The translations under genes were made by a program, and so were the position numbers. From the NCBI GenBank assembly GCA_046350115.1, contig JAXMAZ010000002.1, positions 434,001 to 498,000 of the forward strand: 64,000 bases of DNA, in the 5' to 3' direction. The DNA is from JAXMAZ01 sp046350115 (GTDB taxonomy: Bacteria > Planctomycetota > Planctomycetia > Gemmatales > Gemmataceae). The notes beneath the pieces were generated by a model. It saw only the letters and a program-made list of their open reading frames with translations, did not search any database and was not told where the DNA came from. Shown piece by piece: positions 41,835 to 51,097 of this stretch (the stretch's first letter is position 1; each line of letters opens with the position of its first letter).

Positions 41835-44327
41835 ATGAGCGGAAAGCTGACGCCCCCTACGGGGCATGATACCACCCGGCCGACCTTGTTGCCCCACCAC
41901 CTGGCCGACCTGCGGCGGTCCGGGCTGAGCGACGCCCAGATCGCCGCCTGCGGGTTCTACTCCGAGGGCGACGCGAAGGCCGTCGCCCGGGTTCTCGGGT
42001 GGACGGGCGGCACCAAGACCCTTGGCCCCGGGTGGGTGGCCCCATTCCTCGATCGGGACGGCCGGCCGACCGGGTACTGCCAGTTCAAGCCGGATCGCCC
42101 GCGGGTGGGGCGGAACGGCAAGCCGAGGAAGTACGAGAACCCGAAAGGGAAGTCCGTCCGGGTGTACGTCCCGCCCGGCACCCGGGCCGCCCTCGCCGAC
42201 CCGGCCGCCGACCTCCTCATGACCGAGGGGACGAAGAAGGGGGCGAAGGCCGACCAGGACGGGTTCCCGTGCCTGGCCCTGGTCGGGGTGGACGGGTGGT
42301 CGGCCCCGCGGCGGGCGGACGCCAGCGGGAAGAAGATCGGCCGGCGGCAACTGATGCCCGACCTAGCCGCCGTCCCCTGGGCCGGCCGGCGGGTGTACGT
42401 CGTGTTCGACTCGGACGCGGCCGCCAACCCCAACGTCCGCCGGGCCGAGCGGGCGCTGGCCGCCGCCCTGGCCGCCGCCGGGGCGGACGTGCGGGTGGTC
42501 CGGCTGCCGGCCGGGCCGGCCGGAGCGAAGGTCGGGCTGGACGACCTCCTGGCGGCCCACGGGGCGGATGCGCTGCGGTCGCTTCTCGCGTCCGCCGTCC
42601 CAATCGACCCACCGGCCAGCCCGGTCGCACCTCACCGGGAGGCGGACGACGACCCGCACCGGCTGGCCGGGGTCGTCCTGGCCGGGTACGACGGGCCGGC
42701 CGGCCGCCGGCTGGTGTACCACGACGGCCAGTTCGCCGAGTGGGACGCCGGGGTGTACCGAATCGCCCCGGCCGACGAGTTCCGCGCCCGGGTCGGGCGG
42801 GCCGTCCGGGACCAGCTGGAGCGGGACGCGGCGGCCAACCTGGCCGAGTGGGAGGCCGGCGGCCGGAAGGGGAAGCCGCCGGTGGCCAAGAAGGTCACCC
42901 GGACGCTGGTGGCCGACACACTCCAGGCGCTGGCCGGGATGGTATTGGTGCCGGCCGCCGTCCGCCCGCCGGCCTGGCTGGCCCCCGGCCCGGGCCTGCC
43001 CCCGCCGGACGAGTTGGTCGCCGTCCCAAACGGGCTGATCCACCTGCCGGCCGCGGCCGCCGGCCGGGCCGACGCCCTGCTCCCGCCCACCCCGACCTTC
43101 TTCAACCTGCACCGGCTGGACTTCCTGTTCGACCCGGCCGCCCCGCCGCCGACCCGGTGGCTGGCGTTCCTGGCTCAGCTGTGGCCGGACGACCCGGCCA
43201 GCGTCGCCTGCCTGCAGGAGTGGTTCGGGTATCTGCTGTCCACCGATACGAAGTTGCAGAAGCTGCTGTTCCTGGTGGGGCCGCGACGAGCCGGCAAGGG
43301 GACGATCGCCCGGGTGCTCAAGGGGTTGGTCGGGGAGCAGAACTTCGGCGGGCCGACCCTCAGCGGGCTGACCACCGAGTTCGGACTGGCCGGGCTGCTG
43401 GGCAAGACGGTGGCCCTGATCGCCGACGCCCGGCTGAGCAGGCGGGCGGACGCCGGGGTGGTGGTCGAGCGGCTGCTCAGCATCACCGGGGAGGACACCC
43501 TGGACGTGAACCGCAAGCACCTGCCGATCGTGTCGGCCAAGCTGGGGGTGCGGTTCGTCATCCTGTCCAACGAGCTCCCCCGGCTCGGGGACACGTCCGG
43601 GGCGCTGGCCGGGCGGATGATCTTGCTGCGACTGACCCGGACCTTCTTCGGAGCGGAAGACCATAACCTCTCGGACCGCCTGCTCGACGAGTTGCCGGGC
43701 ATTTTGCTCTGGGCGATCGACGGCTGGAAGCGGCTCCAGGTGCGGGGTCGGTTCCTCCAACCGCCGACCGGGGTCGAGTTGCTCCGAGACTTAGAGGATT
43801 TGGCCAGCCCGGTCGGGGCGTTCGTCCGGGACTGCTGCGTGACTGGGCCGAACGAGAAGGAGGAGGTCGGCGACCTGTACCGGGCCTGGCGAGGTTGGTG
43901 CGACGAGCACGGACGGAAGGAGCCGGGGACGCAGCAGAGCTTCGGCCGGGACCTGCGGGCTGCCCTGCCGGCGGTGACCGTCCGTCGCCCGCGGGCCGGC
44001 GGGGAGCGGGTGCGGGAGTACGTCGGGGTGCGACTGCGGACCGACGCCGATCCGCCGGCCGACGACGCCGACCCGGAGGCCCAGTCGAGCGGGGTGGTCC
44101 GCGATCTGGTCCGCGACCGGTCCGCGACAGAACACGTGCAAAACCTCGGAAATTCAAGGGTGGTCCGCGTAGTCCGCGAGGAACAGGGGTTACTCGGCGA
44201 GGGTCAATATGGGGGGCAGCATTACCCTATTGAGGCCGCAAATGCTGAGACCGCGGACCGCGCGGACCGGCCGCCCCCGCCGCCGGTGTTCGTCAACGAC
44301 GACCGGCCGTTCACCCTGCGGGGGTAG
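41835..44327 (+). CDS. DUF3854-type TOPRIM / D5-family primase-helicase
   Basis: An 830-aa replication protein. The N-terminal ~260 residues match DUF3854-like TOPRIM domains (DLLMTEGTKKGAKADQDGFP ~126, VYVVFDSDAAANPNVRRAER ~187). The C-terminal half is a superfamily 3-type helicase like phage P4 and D5 proteins: FFNLHRLDFLFDP, P-loop FLVGPRRAGKGTIARVLKG ~478, Walker B-like VALIADARLS, sensor FVILSNELPRLGDTSGALAG. It would initiate element replication. The start is the ATG at 41835 behind AAGGAGG. The last ~110 residues are disordered and lower in GC. This is the hallmark gene of a plasmid- or satellite-like element. Confidence 0.88.
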   Translation: MSGKLTPPTGHDTTRPTLLPHHLADLRRSGLSDAQIAACGFYSEGDAKAVARVLGWTGGTKTLGPGWVAPFLDRDGRPTGYCQFKPDRPRVGRNGKPRKYENPKGKSVRVYVPPGTRAALADPAADLLMTEGTKKGAKADQDGFPCLALVGVDGWSAPRRADASGKKIGRRQLMPDLAAVPWAGRRVYVVFDSDAAANPNVRRAERALAAALAAAGADVRVVRLPAGPAGAKVGLDDLLAAHGADALRSLLASAVPIDPPASPVAPHREADDDPHRLAGVVLAGYDGPAGRRLVYHDGQFAEWDAGVYRIAPADEFRARVGRAVRDQLERDAAANLAEWEAGGRKGKPPVAKKVTRTLVADTLQALAGMVLVPAAVRPPAWLAPGPGLPPPDELVAVPNGLIHLPAAAAGRADALLPPTPTFFNLHRLDFLFDPAAPPPTRWLAFLAQLWPDDPASVACLQEWFGYLLSTDTKLQKLLFLVGPRRAGKGTIARVLKGLVGEQNFGGPTLSGLTTEFGLAGLLGKTVALIADARLSRRADAGVVVERLLSITGEDTLDVNRKHLPIVSAKLGVRFVILSNELPRLGDTSGALAGRMILLRLTRTFFGAEDHNLSDRLLDELPGILLWAIDGWKRLQVRGRFLQPPTGVELLRDLEDLASPVGAFVRDCCVTGPNEKEEVGDLYRAWRGWCDEHGRKEPGTQQSFGRDLRAALPAVTVRRPRAGGERVREYVGVRLRTDADPPADDADPEAQSSGVVRDLVRDRSATEHVQNLGNSRVVRVVREEQGLLGEGQYGGQHYPIEAANAETADRADRPPPPPVFVNDDRPFTLRG

Positions 44328-44331
44328 CCCG

Positions 44332-44679
44332 ATGCCGACTGCCACCGCCCCCCCGGCCACCGCCCGGGCGTTGCTCGCCGCCCTGGCCGACTACGGCCCG
44401 ACCGTAATCGGCGGCGGGCTGACGTTCGCCGCCGCCCCGCCGCCCGCTCTGGTGGCTGCCCTGAAGACGCTGCACACCGGGGTGCGGGCGGTGCTGACCG
44501 GCCGCCGGTGGTTCGGAATCGACGCCCGCGGGCACGGCACCGGCCCCGGCCGGTACGGGGCGCTCGACCCGGCCGCCCCGATCCCCCCGGACACCGTCCT
44601 GGTGACCGTTGAGGGCGACTTGACTTGGGACCGCTTACCTCCATCGGGCAGGCCCGACCGGTCTTCCGGCCGTGGCTAG
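44332..44679 (+). CDS. Small protein downstream of the primase
   Basis: A 115-aa protein, starting four bases after the primase stop. The N-terminal half (ARALLAALADYGPTVIGGGL, then PALVAALKTLHTGVRAVLTG) resembles the small TubC N-terminal-like docking fold seen beside primases in other mobile elements. The C-terminus is Gly/Pro-rich. The assignment is tentative. Confidence 0.6.
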   Translation: MPTATAPPATARALLAALADYGPTVIGGGLTFAAAPPPALVAALKTLHTGVRAVLTGRRWFGIDARGHGTGPGRYGALDPAAPIPPDTVLVTVEGDLTWDRLPPSGRPDRSSGRG

Positions 44680-44739
44680 GGGCGTTCCGGCTCGAACGCA
44701 TCACTTGACCAACATCCAGGGGCACTTCGGGAGAGAGTT

Positions 44740-45012
44740 GTGGACGGGCCAGTGAGCATCGAAGCGCGGCTGGAGCGGATGGAATCCCTGCTGGCCGCCC
44801 TGGTCGAGCGGGAGATGGTGAAGGACTGGTACACCACGGCCGAGTTCGCCCGGCTGGTCGGGAAGGCCGAGTTCACCGTCCGCGAGTGGTGCCGGCACGG
44901 CCGGGTGCGGGCCGAGAAGCGGCTGTCCGGCCGCGGCGCCCACCCCGCCTGGGTGGTCAGCCATGACGAACTCCTCCGGTACCGGCGGGAGGGGCTGCTG
45001 CCGGCGGGTTGA
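44740..45012 (+). CDS. MerR/excisionase-like helix-turn-helix protein
   Basis: A 90-aa protein. A short coiled coil (SIEARLERMESLLAALVERE) is followed by WYTTAEFARLVGKAEFTVRE, WCRHGRVRAEKR and a C-terminal VSHDELLRYRREGLLP. This is the layout of excisionase-type HTH proteins whose DNA-binding helix follows YTTAEFA. The start is the GTG at 44740 after GGGAGAGAG; a GTG at 44752 is an alternative. It is the last gene of the replication module. Confidence 0.8.
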   Translation: MDGPVSIEARLERMESLLAALVEREMVKDWYTTAEFARLVGKAEFTVREWCRHGRVRAEKRLSGRGAHPAWVVSHDELLRYRREGLLPAG

Positions 45013-45444
45013 GGCCAACGGGCGATTGGTCCTCCGGAGCACGCTCGTTGTGCGCGGTCGTCGACCGGGCGAAGTGCGGCCCCAGAGAGCCATATCTGTA
45101 AAATCTCTCCCTTCACAACTCGCGTCCCGACAGCGATCCATGGGCGGCTCGAGTGCAGCGGCCAACCAGTCATCCCGGAGTTTCAGATCTGGGATTGTGT
45201 CGCGCGTGTCTACTTCGTCACAGGCGCGGGCGATCGTCGGCATCGGAACTGCGCGACTGCGGCCGGTGCGATCTGGTCCCGGCCCCGCCCCCACTCGGAC
45301 CCGCCATGCCCCCGGACCCGCTGGCCGTCGCCCTCGACACCCTGATCGCCAACTACTACCCGACCCCGATAAACGAGACACCAACTACCGGACCGTGAAT
45401 TAGAGTCGGCAAGGGGGGCACCGGCCACACCCCACGGGTCCGGT
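45013..45444. other. Gap at the right end of the accessory island
   Basis: No convincing gene. A 30-codon ATG frame at 45306-45398 (MPPDPLAVALDTLIANYYPT) has no support beyond being open. No tRNA or direct repeat that would mark an attachment site could be identified. Confidence 0.4.
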
Positions 45445-48400
45445 TCACCCGGCCACCGTCACCCCGGAGTACGGGATGTCGACGAACGCCTGGGCGCCCT
45501 GGTTGGCCGCCGCGTTCGTCCGCAGTCCGATCTGGCTCTGCGGCAGGTCGGCCGACCCGTCCTGCTTCACGTTCGGGATGGTCGTCCACACTGACACCCG
45601 CACCCGGCCGTTGGCCAGCGTCGGGTAGTCGCCGACGAACCAGTTCTTCTCGTCACCCGCCGCCCGGCCGAACCACGTCTCCGAGACGTACGGCTGCCAG
45701 GTCGCCCGGCCGTCGTTGAACCCGGGCTGGATGGTGCCGTTCCCGTCGTACGTCTGCGGCCCGAGCGACCACACCTCGACCCGTGACGGCTTGGCGACCG
45801 TGGCGTTCGCGAAGTACGCCACGTTCAGCACCACCAGGGCGCTGTTCTCGTTGAACTGCACCCCCTTGGTCTGGTCCACCGGGTTGCGGAACAGGTTGTT
45901 CAACAGCGGCAGCGAGAACGCCGTCCGCGGCCCGCCGTCCGCGCCGGCGTTCGGGTCGGGGGTCCCTGACAGGCCGGCGACCTCGAACTGCAGGGGGGAC
46001 TGGAAGCCGTTCGGGGCCGGGAAGAAGTCCGGCCCGCGGGGGTTGCCCACCTCGTCTGTCCCGGCGACCGGCAGCACCACCGCCAGGGCATCTGACCCAG
46101 GCTGCGGCGACAGGGACGTGGCCAGTTGTCCGTCCGACGCCCTGTATTCGCCGCGGAGGAACAAGCGGTTGGCCGGGATGGCGGTCGACGGCAGACCGGC
46201 CGGCGGGCCGAGGACGACTTTCCGGGTGCCGGCGTCCGTCCCGATCTGTGTCACCATCGACAGGGCCGGCACATCCACCGTAGCCGTCGTCCCGTCCCCG
46301 CTCTGGAAGGTCAGCCGGCGGGCGGCCGTCGGGTGCGGGTTGTACGCCACGTAGGTGCGGGCGCCGCTCGCCGGGTCACGGAACACGGCGTAAGTGCCGA
46401 CCGACCCGGACCCGTCCGAGGAGACGGCGTATCCGTCCGGATCGACCTCACCGAGCCTCGCCAGAGCGTGGGCGAACGAGAAGGTGAACGCCACCGACTC
46501 GCCCTGATCCAGACCGTCGAACCCTCCCGGTGACCCCTGGGTCCGCATCAGGTCCGGGGTGGCCGGGGTCAGCACGTACTTGTCCAAGGCGGCCAGCGCG
46601 CCGGCCGGGTCGGAGAACGCCTGGTACGCCCAGATGCTGCCCGGGTACTCGCCCCCTTGGCCGGGAGTTCCCTTCAGCGTCCCGTTCACCACGTACTTGT
46701 ACGGGGCGGCTGCGTACACCGGCTCGTCGCTGAACAGGAACGCCTCCATGTTGAGCATCGATCGGAACGCCTCCCGGGCGTACAGCCGGCCGTCGGCCGT
46801 CCGGTACCGGCCGAGGTACAGGGAGGAAGCGTTGACCGGTAGCCAGCTGATGGCGAAGTTGGTGGCCGGCTCGTCCACGCTGTCCCCGGCGAAGAAGTTC
46901 GACCGGTTGAGTGCCCCGCCCTGGATGATGGTGGCTGCAACGACCTTGGTCGGGGATACGAGCCGGACCGGGTCCCCGGCCCCGTGGGCGACGGCTGTCG
47001 TCCCCTCTCGCCCGCGGGCGATCGTCCAGGTGGGGGTGCCGGCCCCGGCCGTCACCTCGACGACCTCACTGCCGACGCTGACCAGGAACCCGTTCGTGTC
47101 CGGGAACCGGTCGGCCGAGGCGACCGTGACCTGGGTGGCCGCCGGGTCGACGGAAGTGGTCAATGCGGTCGACCGGTACGGGGCCGACTTGACGGACACC
47201 TTCTTCGTCCACGGCAGGACGGTGAAGTTGTTGTTGGGGGGCGACACCAGTTGCACCGTCTCGCCGACCAAGTGACCGTCCGCCGTCGTCCCCTGCTGCC
47301 CCCGCTCGACCGTCCAGGTGGTCGTCCCGGCCCCGCCCGTCACCTTCACCACCTCGCTGCCCACCTTTGCCAGGAACCCGTTCGCGGTCGGGAAGGCGTT
47401 GGCCGTGACCACGGGAATCGCGGTGTCCGCCGCGGCGACCGCGGCGGACAGGGCGGTGGCCGGGAACGGGTCGTAGAACGTGTCCTCCAGCCAGTGGACG
47501 GCCGACTCGGTGCCCATCACCCCGCGGACCACCGTCCAGTCGGTGGTGGCGATCGTGCCGCCATTGCTCAGGGTCAGTTGTGGCCCCGGCGCCGAGCCGG
47601 TCACGAGTAGCAACTCCCGGTCGATTTGCACCGTGAACGGGGTGACGGCCGGCAGTCGGATCGGCATGCCGGTCGATTTCGTGCTAGTCGCCTGCACATT
47701 GATCGTCGTCTGCGTCGCCTCGACCTGGGCCGTCAGTGTGGTGGCGTCGTAGGAATCGGTGAAATCGGCCGGGAAGGTGTCCCCGTCCACATCGAACCAG
47801 TACTGGCCGACAGACGCCTCCTCGGTGGTGTACAGGTAAACACCCGCATCCCGGAGCTGGCGGGCGGCGGTCGCGTCCACTGCCATCATCGCCTCACCGA
47901 GCAGGATCAGCCCGCTGGCGAAGTTCATCGCCTCGGACGACGACTCCTGGTTGTTCCCCTGGTCGTCTCCCGCCGTCCCGTCAGCGTAGCTGTGCCCCAG
48001 ATACGGCTGGAAATTCCTCAGGAACGGGAACCGGGTGTCGGTCCGGTCGGTGTTGGCCACGTCCTTGGCCAGCAGGGTCAGCAGCGGGCCGAACTGGGCG
48101 TCGGAAACGAACCCCGGATCGTACCGGGCGACGATCGCTGCCGCCTTAAGGAAGTACCCGAAATGGAAGTGGTGGTCGTTGTTCTTCTGAATGGCCAGGA
48201 ACCCGTCGTCCGGGTACGGCAGGACGGTGTCCCACACGGTGTCGAGTAGGAAGAACTTGTAGTCGGTGGCGTCGAACCAGTCGGCCAGGTGCCGCTTCAC
48301 CTGGCCGAGCAGGGTGTTCCGCATGTCTGTGATCTTGGCCCGTGGGTACTCGGCGGTCGGGGTGGCCGTGTCGAACAGCGGCAACAGGTTGGCCACCCGC

Positions 48401-51051
48401 ACGGCCCGCTTGCCCGCGTCGTAGGCGCCGTCCTGGCTGAGGAAGTTGCCGGCCCCGCTCGCCTTCGTCGTCGGGTCGATGGGCAACTGGTCGTAGGGGG
48501 TGGCAGCCACCCGGGCCAGGTACTTCAAAAGGATGGCGTTGTCGGCCGGGTCGGTGACGCCGTTCGGCAGGGCCGGCAGAACGCCACCGCGGTAAGTCAG
48601 GGTCGTGGTGAAGGTGCTGACGTTCAGGGCATCGCCCGCCGCAGTCGGGGTTGGGACGAGCAGCTTCAGCTCCCCCTTCGGCGAGACGTAGGAGGCGGCC
48701 GGGGACACCGCCAGCGCCTGGGTGGTGGCCGCGTTCAGGTTCTTGTACTGGTGCGGGTACAGGGTGAAGAGGGTGCCGTTGTGGTTCGGCTTGGCCGCGG
48801 TACCGGCCTCCTTGAGGGCGGTGTAGACGCGGTAGTCGGTGGCGAGCAGGCCGGTGGCCGGGTCGAACGTCGGGGCCACCTCGGTGCTGCCGACCCGGCC
48901 CTTGGCGGGGTCGACCGGCGGGGCTGTCGGGAAGGCGTAGGCGTGCGACCGGTACACCTCCAGCAGGGCGGTGTCGATCGACCCGTCGGCACGGACGATG
49001 CTCGCCGGCAGGGCGGCCGACGAGAAGTAGTCCTTCCCTTGCAGGTCGATCTCGGCTTTGGCCTTGTACGTCAGCGACCCGTCGACCGTGGTCCGCTCGG
49101 TCAGGTTCCACTTGGTCCCGGCCGGGCCGAAGAAGGCGTAGTAGGCGGTCGAGCCGGCGAACCGCTGGCCGTCGAGCTGCGGCACCGCGACCACCAGCAC
49201 CTCGTCGCCGGCCCCCGCGTCCAGCACCCGGGTCGGCAGGGTGTTGTCCTTGGCCGTCACCGGCCGGTCGGTCCGGACCGACTGGACCACCCGGCCGAAG
49301 TACAGCTCGACCGACTTCCCGCCGGTGGTGGTGAAGTACGTGTACGGGCTGCCGACCATCCCGGTGGCGGTCATCCCGAACGCCCCCTTCGGGTCGGTCC
49401 AGGCGAACGTCGCCCCCCAGTCGGAGTAGTCGTCCACGGCCACGTTGGCGGCCGACACGGCCCGCTGGGCCGGGGCGTTCGACCCGTCCCCGGTGTTGTC
49501 CGGCCCGGCCGGGACGGCCGGGTCGAACACCCCGACCTGCACGTCCAGCAGGCCGTTCGACTCGAACGGGCTGTACCGGTAGTAGACCCGGGTGGCGTTG
49601 TTCACAAGGCCGGTCTCGGACGGCGGGAAGTTGCCGAGCTGGTAGTGGCTCTCGACCGCCGCCCGCGGGTTGACGTTCTGGCCGAGGCCGAACTGGACCT
49701 GCGTCGTGTCGTTCGCGTGATTCGGCCGCAGGCCGTACACCACCGGGTCGGCGACCAGGGCGGTCGGGTTGTTGTTGCTGTCGCCCCCCCACCCGGTCGG
49801 CCCCGGGTGGTTGACGCTCCGGTTCGTCACCGGGCTCCACCAGTCGCTGGTCTGGACCGGCAGCCCGCGGTCGAGGAACCCCTGGGTGACGTTCGGGGTG
49901 GGGGTGTTCGGCACCTCGTACCCGGTGTTCGGCGGGGGCTTCTGGTTGGTCCGCGGCAGGTCGGCCGCCTGCCCCTCGAAGTACGACCCGAGGCCGGCCC
50001 GGCGGAACAGCACGGTGTCCTGGCTGGCGGCGGCCGGCACCCCGGTCTGGAGGGCGGCGGCGAGCGGGGTCAGTGTGGGTCGAAGGACCGCCCCCGCGGT
50101 CAGCTGCCTCAGCGTACCGCCGGCCATCCGCCCGCCGCCGGTGACGACGAACTCCTGGGTGACCGACGACTGCTCGGAGTCGTGGGCCAGAAGCCGGACG
50201 CCCCCTCGGTACGCCGGGTCGAAGGCCAGGAAGCTGGCCAACTCCTCCCCCGCCGGGCCGAACGCCCGGACATGCGGCCCGCCCCCCGGGCCGGCCCCGA
50301 CCAGCAGATCGTCCACCGCCCCGTCGGTGTTTCCGACCGCCACCCGCACCCCGCCGGTGAAAGCCGGGTCAAAGGCGAAGAAGCTGCGGCGGACGGCGTT
50401 CGTGGCCCCATCAAACACCTGGACGTGCGGCCCGCCGCCCGGCCCGGCGGCGGTCACGATGTCGTCCCGGCCGTCGTCATCCAGGTCGCCGCTGGCCAGC
50501 TCGACCCCGCCGCGGAATTCCGGGCTGTAGGCGAAGAAGCTACGGACCTCCCCGCCGGTCAGCCCGCTGTACGCCCGGACGTGCGGCCCGCCGCCCGGTC
50601 CGGCGGCGACGATCACCTCGGCATGCCCGTCCCCGTCGATGTCCCCGGCCGCCACCGCCACCCCGCCGCGAAACCCCGGGTCGAAGGCGAAGAACCCGCC
50701 GAGCGGGCCGGCCAGCGGCGCCCCGCTCACCCCGTCGAACGCCCGGACGTGCGGCCCGCCGCCCGGCCCGGCGGCGGCGATGACGTCCGCCACCCCGTCG
50801 CCGGTCACGTCGGCCGTCGCCACGTTCACCCCCCCGCCGAACGAGTCGGCGAACGGGCGGATGGACCGTACCAGCGCCCCGGTGTCGGTCTCGTAGACGT
50901 TCACCACGGGCGGCGAGCCGGCCGCCGACCCGGTGACGGTCACCCCCGACGGGGCGAGCCGGTCTTCCAGGGCCAGCAGCCCGAGCGGGGCCGGCCGGAG
51001 GAACCGGCGGAGGGTACGGGACGGGGCCGGCGCGCGGTACGGGTTCGACAT
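45445..51051 (-). CDS. Secreted GH81 endo-beta-1,3-glucanase with FG-GAP repeats
   Basis: An 1868-aa protein. LLALEDRLAPS is at ~25-35 (the local export-type motif). FG-GAP/VCBS repeats follow at ~45-305 (AGPGGGPHVRAFDG, DIDGDGHAEVIVAAG). A GH81 catalytic domain spans ~370-1600. Its signatures are NNDHHFHFGYFLKAAAIVAR (~954-973) and QESSSEAMNFASG (~1033-1045), which hold the catalytic Asp/Glu residues of the family, plus FPFLRNFQPYLGHSYADG. About 270 residues (~1105-1375) of a threefold repeat (GFLxxVGSEVVxVTxGAG, WTxxRGxxGTT) interrupt the barrel. The C-terminal ~250 residues are a beta-rich domain. GH81 enzymes cut internal bonds of laminarin-like beta-1,3-glucan. Start MSNPYRAPAPSR. Confidence 0.9.
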   Translation of the reverse strand: MSNPYRAPAPSRTLRRFLRPAPLGLLALEDRLAPSGVTVTGSAAGSPPVVNVYETDTGALVRSIRPFADSFGGGVNVATADVTGDGVADVIAAAGPGGGPHVRAFDGVSGAPLAGPLGGFFAFDPGFRGGVAVAAGDIDGDGHAEVIVAAGPGGGPHVRAYSGLTGGEVRSFFAYSPEFRGGVELASGDLDDDGRDDIVTAAGPGGGPHVQVFDGATNAVRRSFFAFDPAFTGGVRVAVGNTDGAVDDLLVGAGPGGGPHVRAFGPAGEELASFLAFDPAYRGGVRLLAHDSEQSSVTQEFVVTGGGRMAGGTLRQLTAGAVLRPTLTPLAAALQTGVPAAASQDTVLFRRAGLGSYFEGQAADLPRTNQKPPPNTGYEVPNTPTPNVTQGFLDRGLPVQTSDWWSPVTNRSVNHPGPTGWGGDSNNNPTALVADPVVYGLRPNHANDTTQVQFGLGQNVNPRAAVESHYQLGNFPPSETGLVNNATRVYYRYSPFESNGLLDVQVGVFDPAVPAGPDNTGDGSNAPAQRAVSAANVAVDDYSDWGATFAWTDPKGAFGMTATGMVGSPYTYFTTTGGKSVELYFGRVVQSVRTDRPVTAKDNTLPTRVLDAGAGDEVLVVAVPQLDGQRFAGSTAYYAFFGPAGTKWNLTERTTVDGSLTYKAKAEIDLQGKDYFSSAALPASIVRADGSIDTALLEVYRSHAYAFPTAPPVDPAKGRVGSTEVAPTFDPATGLLATDYRVYTALKEAGTAAKPNHNGTLFTLYPHQYKNLNAATTQALAVSPAASYVSPKGELKLLVPTPTAAGDALNVSTFTTTLTYRGGVLPALPNGVTDPADNAILLKYLARVAATPYDQLPIDPTTKASGAGNFLSQDGAYDAGKRAVRVANLLPLFDTATPTAEYPRAKITDMRNTLLGQVKRHLADWFDATDYKFFLLDTVWDTVLPYPDDGFLAIQKNNDHHFHFGYFLKAAAIVARYDPGFVSDAQFGPLLTLLAKDVANTDRTDTRFPFLRNFQPYLGHSYADGTAGDDQGNNQESSSEAMNFASGLILLGEAMMAVDATAARQLRDAGVYLYTTEEASVGQYWFDVDGDTFPADFTDSYDATTLTAQVEATQTTINVQATSTKSTGMPIRLPAVTPFTVQIDRELLLVTGSAPGPQLTLSNGGTIATTDWTVVRGVMGTESAVHWLEDTFYDPFPATALSAAVAAADTAIPVVTANAFPTANGFLAKVGSEVVKVTGGAGTTTWTVERGQQGTTADGHLVGETVQLVSPPNNNFTVLPWTKKVSVKSAPYRSTALTTSVDPAATQVTVASADRFPDTNGFLVSVGSEVVEVTAGAGTPTWTIARGREGTTAVAHGAGDPVRLVSPTKVVAATIIQGGALNRSNFFAGDSVDEPATNFAISWLPVNASSLYLGRYRTADGRLYAREAFRSMLNMEAFLFSDEPVYAAAPYKYVVNGTLKGTPGQGGEYPGSIWAYQAFSDPAGALAALDKYVLTPATPDLMRTQGSPGGFDGLDQGESVAFTFSFAHALARLGEVDPDGYAVSSDGSGSVGTYAVFRDPASGARTYVAYNPHPTAARRLTFQSGDGTTATVDVPALSMVTQIGTDAGTRKVVLGPPAGLPSTAIPANRLFLRGEYRASDGQLATSLSPQPGSDALAVVLPVAGTDEVGNPRGPDFFPAPNGFQSPLQFEVAGLSGTPDPNAGADGGPRTAFSLPLLNNLFRNPVDQTKGVQFNENSALVVLNVAYFANATVAKPSRVEVWSLGPQTYDGNGTIQPGFNDGRATWQPYVSETWFGRAAGDEKNWFVGDYPTLANGRVRVSVWTTIPNVKQDGSADLPQSQIGLRTNAAANQGAQAFVDIPYSGVTVAG

Positions 51052-51097
51052 GGAGTTTCCTCAGGGGGATGAGGCGAGGGGGGCGAAGCGGGAGGTT

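Noticed and set aside
41999..43666. 555-codon plus-strand frame inside the primase gene
   Set aside because: Arg/Gly/Pro-rich shadow of the primase reading frame, which has TOPRIM and P-loop motifs.
45153..45398. 81-codon frame with several CxxC-like pairs at the end of the island
   Set aside because: Composition is Arg/Cys/Pro-rich like other shadow frames, and there is no ribosome site or homology I recognise.
48289..51072. 927-codon plus-strand frame opposite the GH81 gene
   Set aside because: Val/Gly/Arg/His-rich composition and no motif; GH81 and FG-GAP signatures on the other strand fix the real frame.
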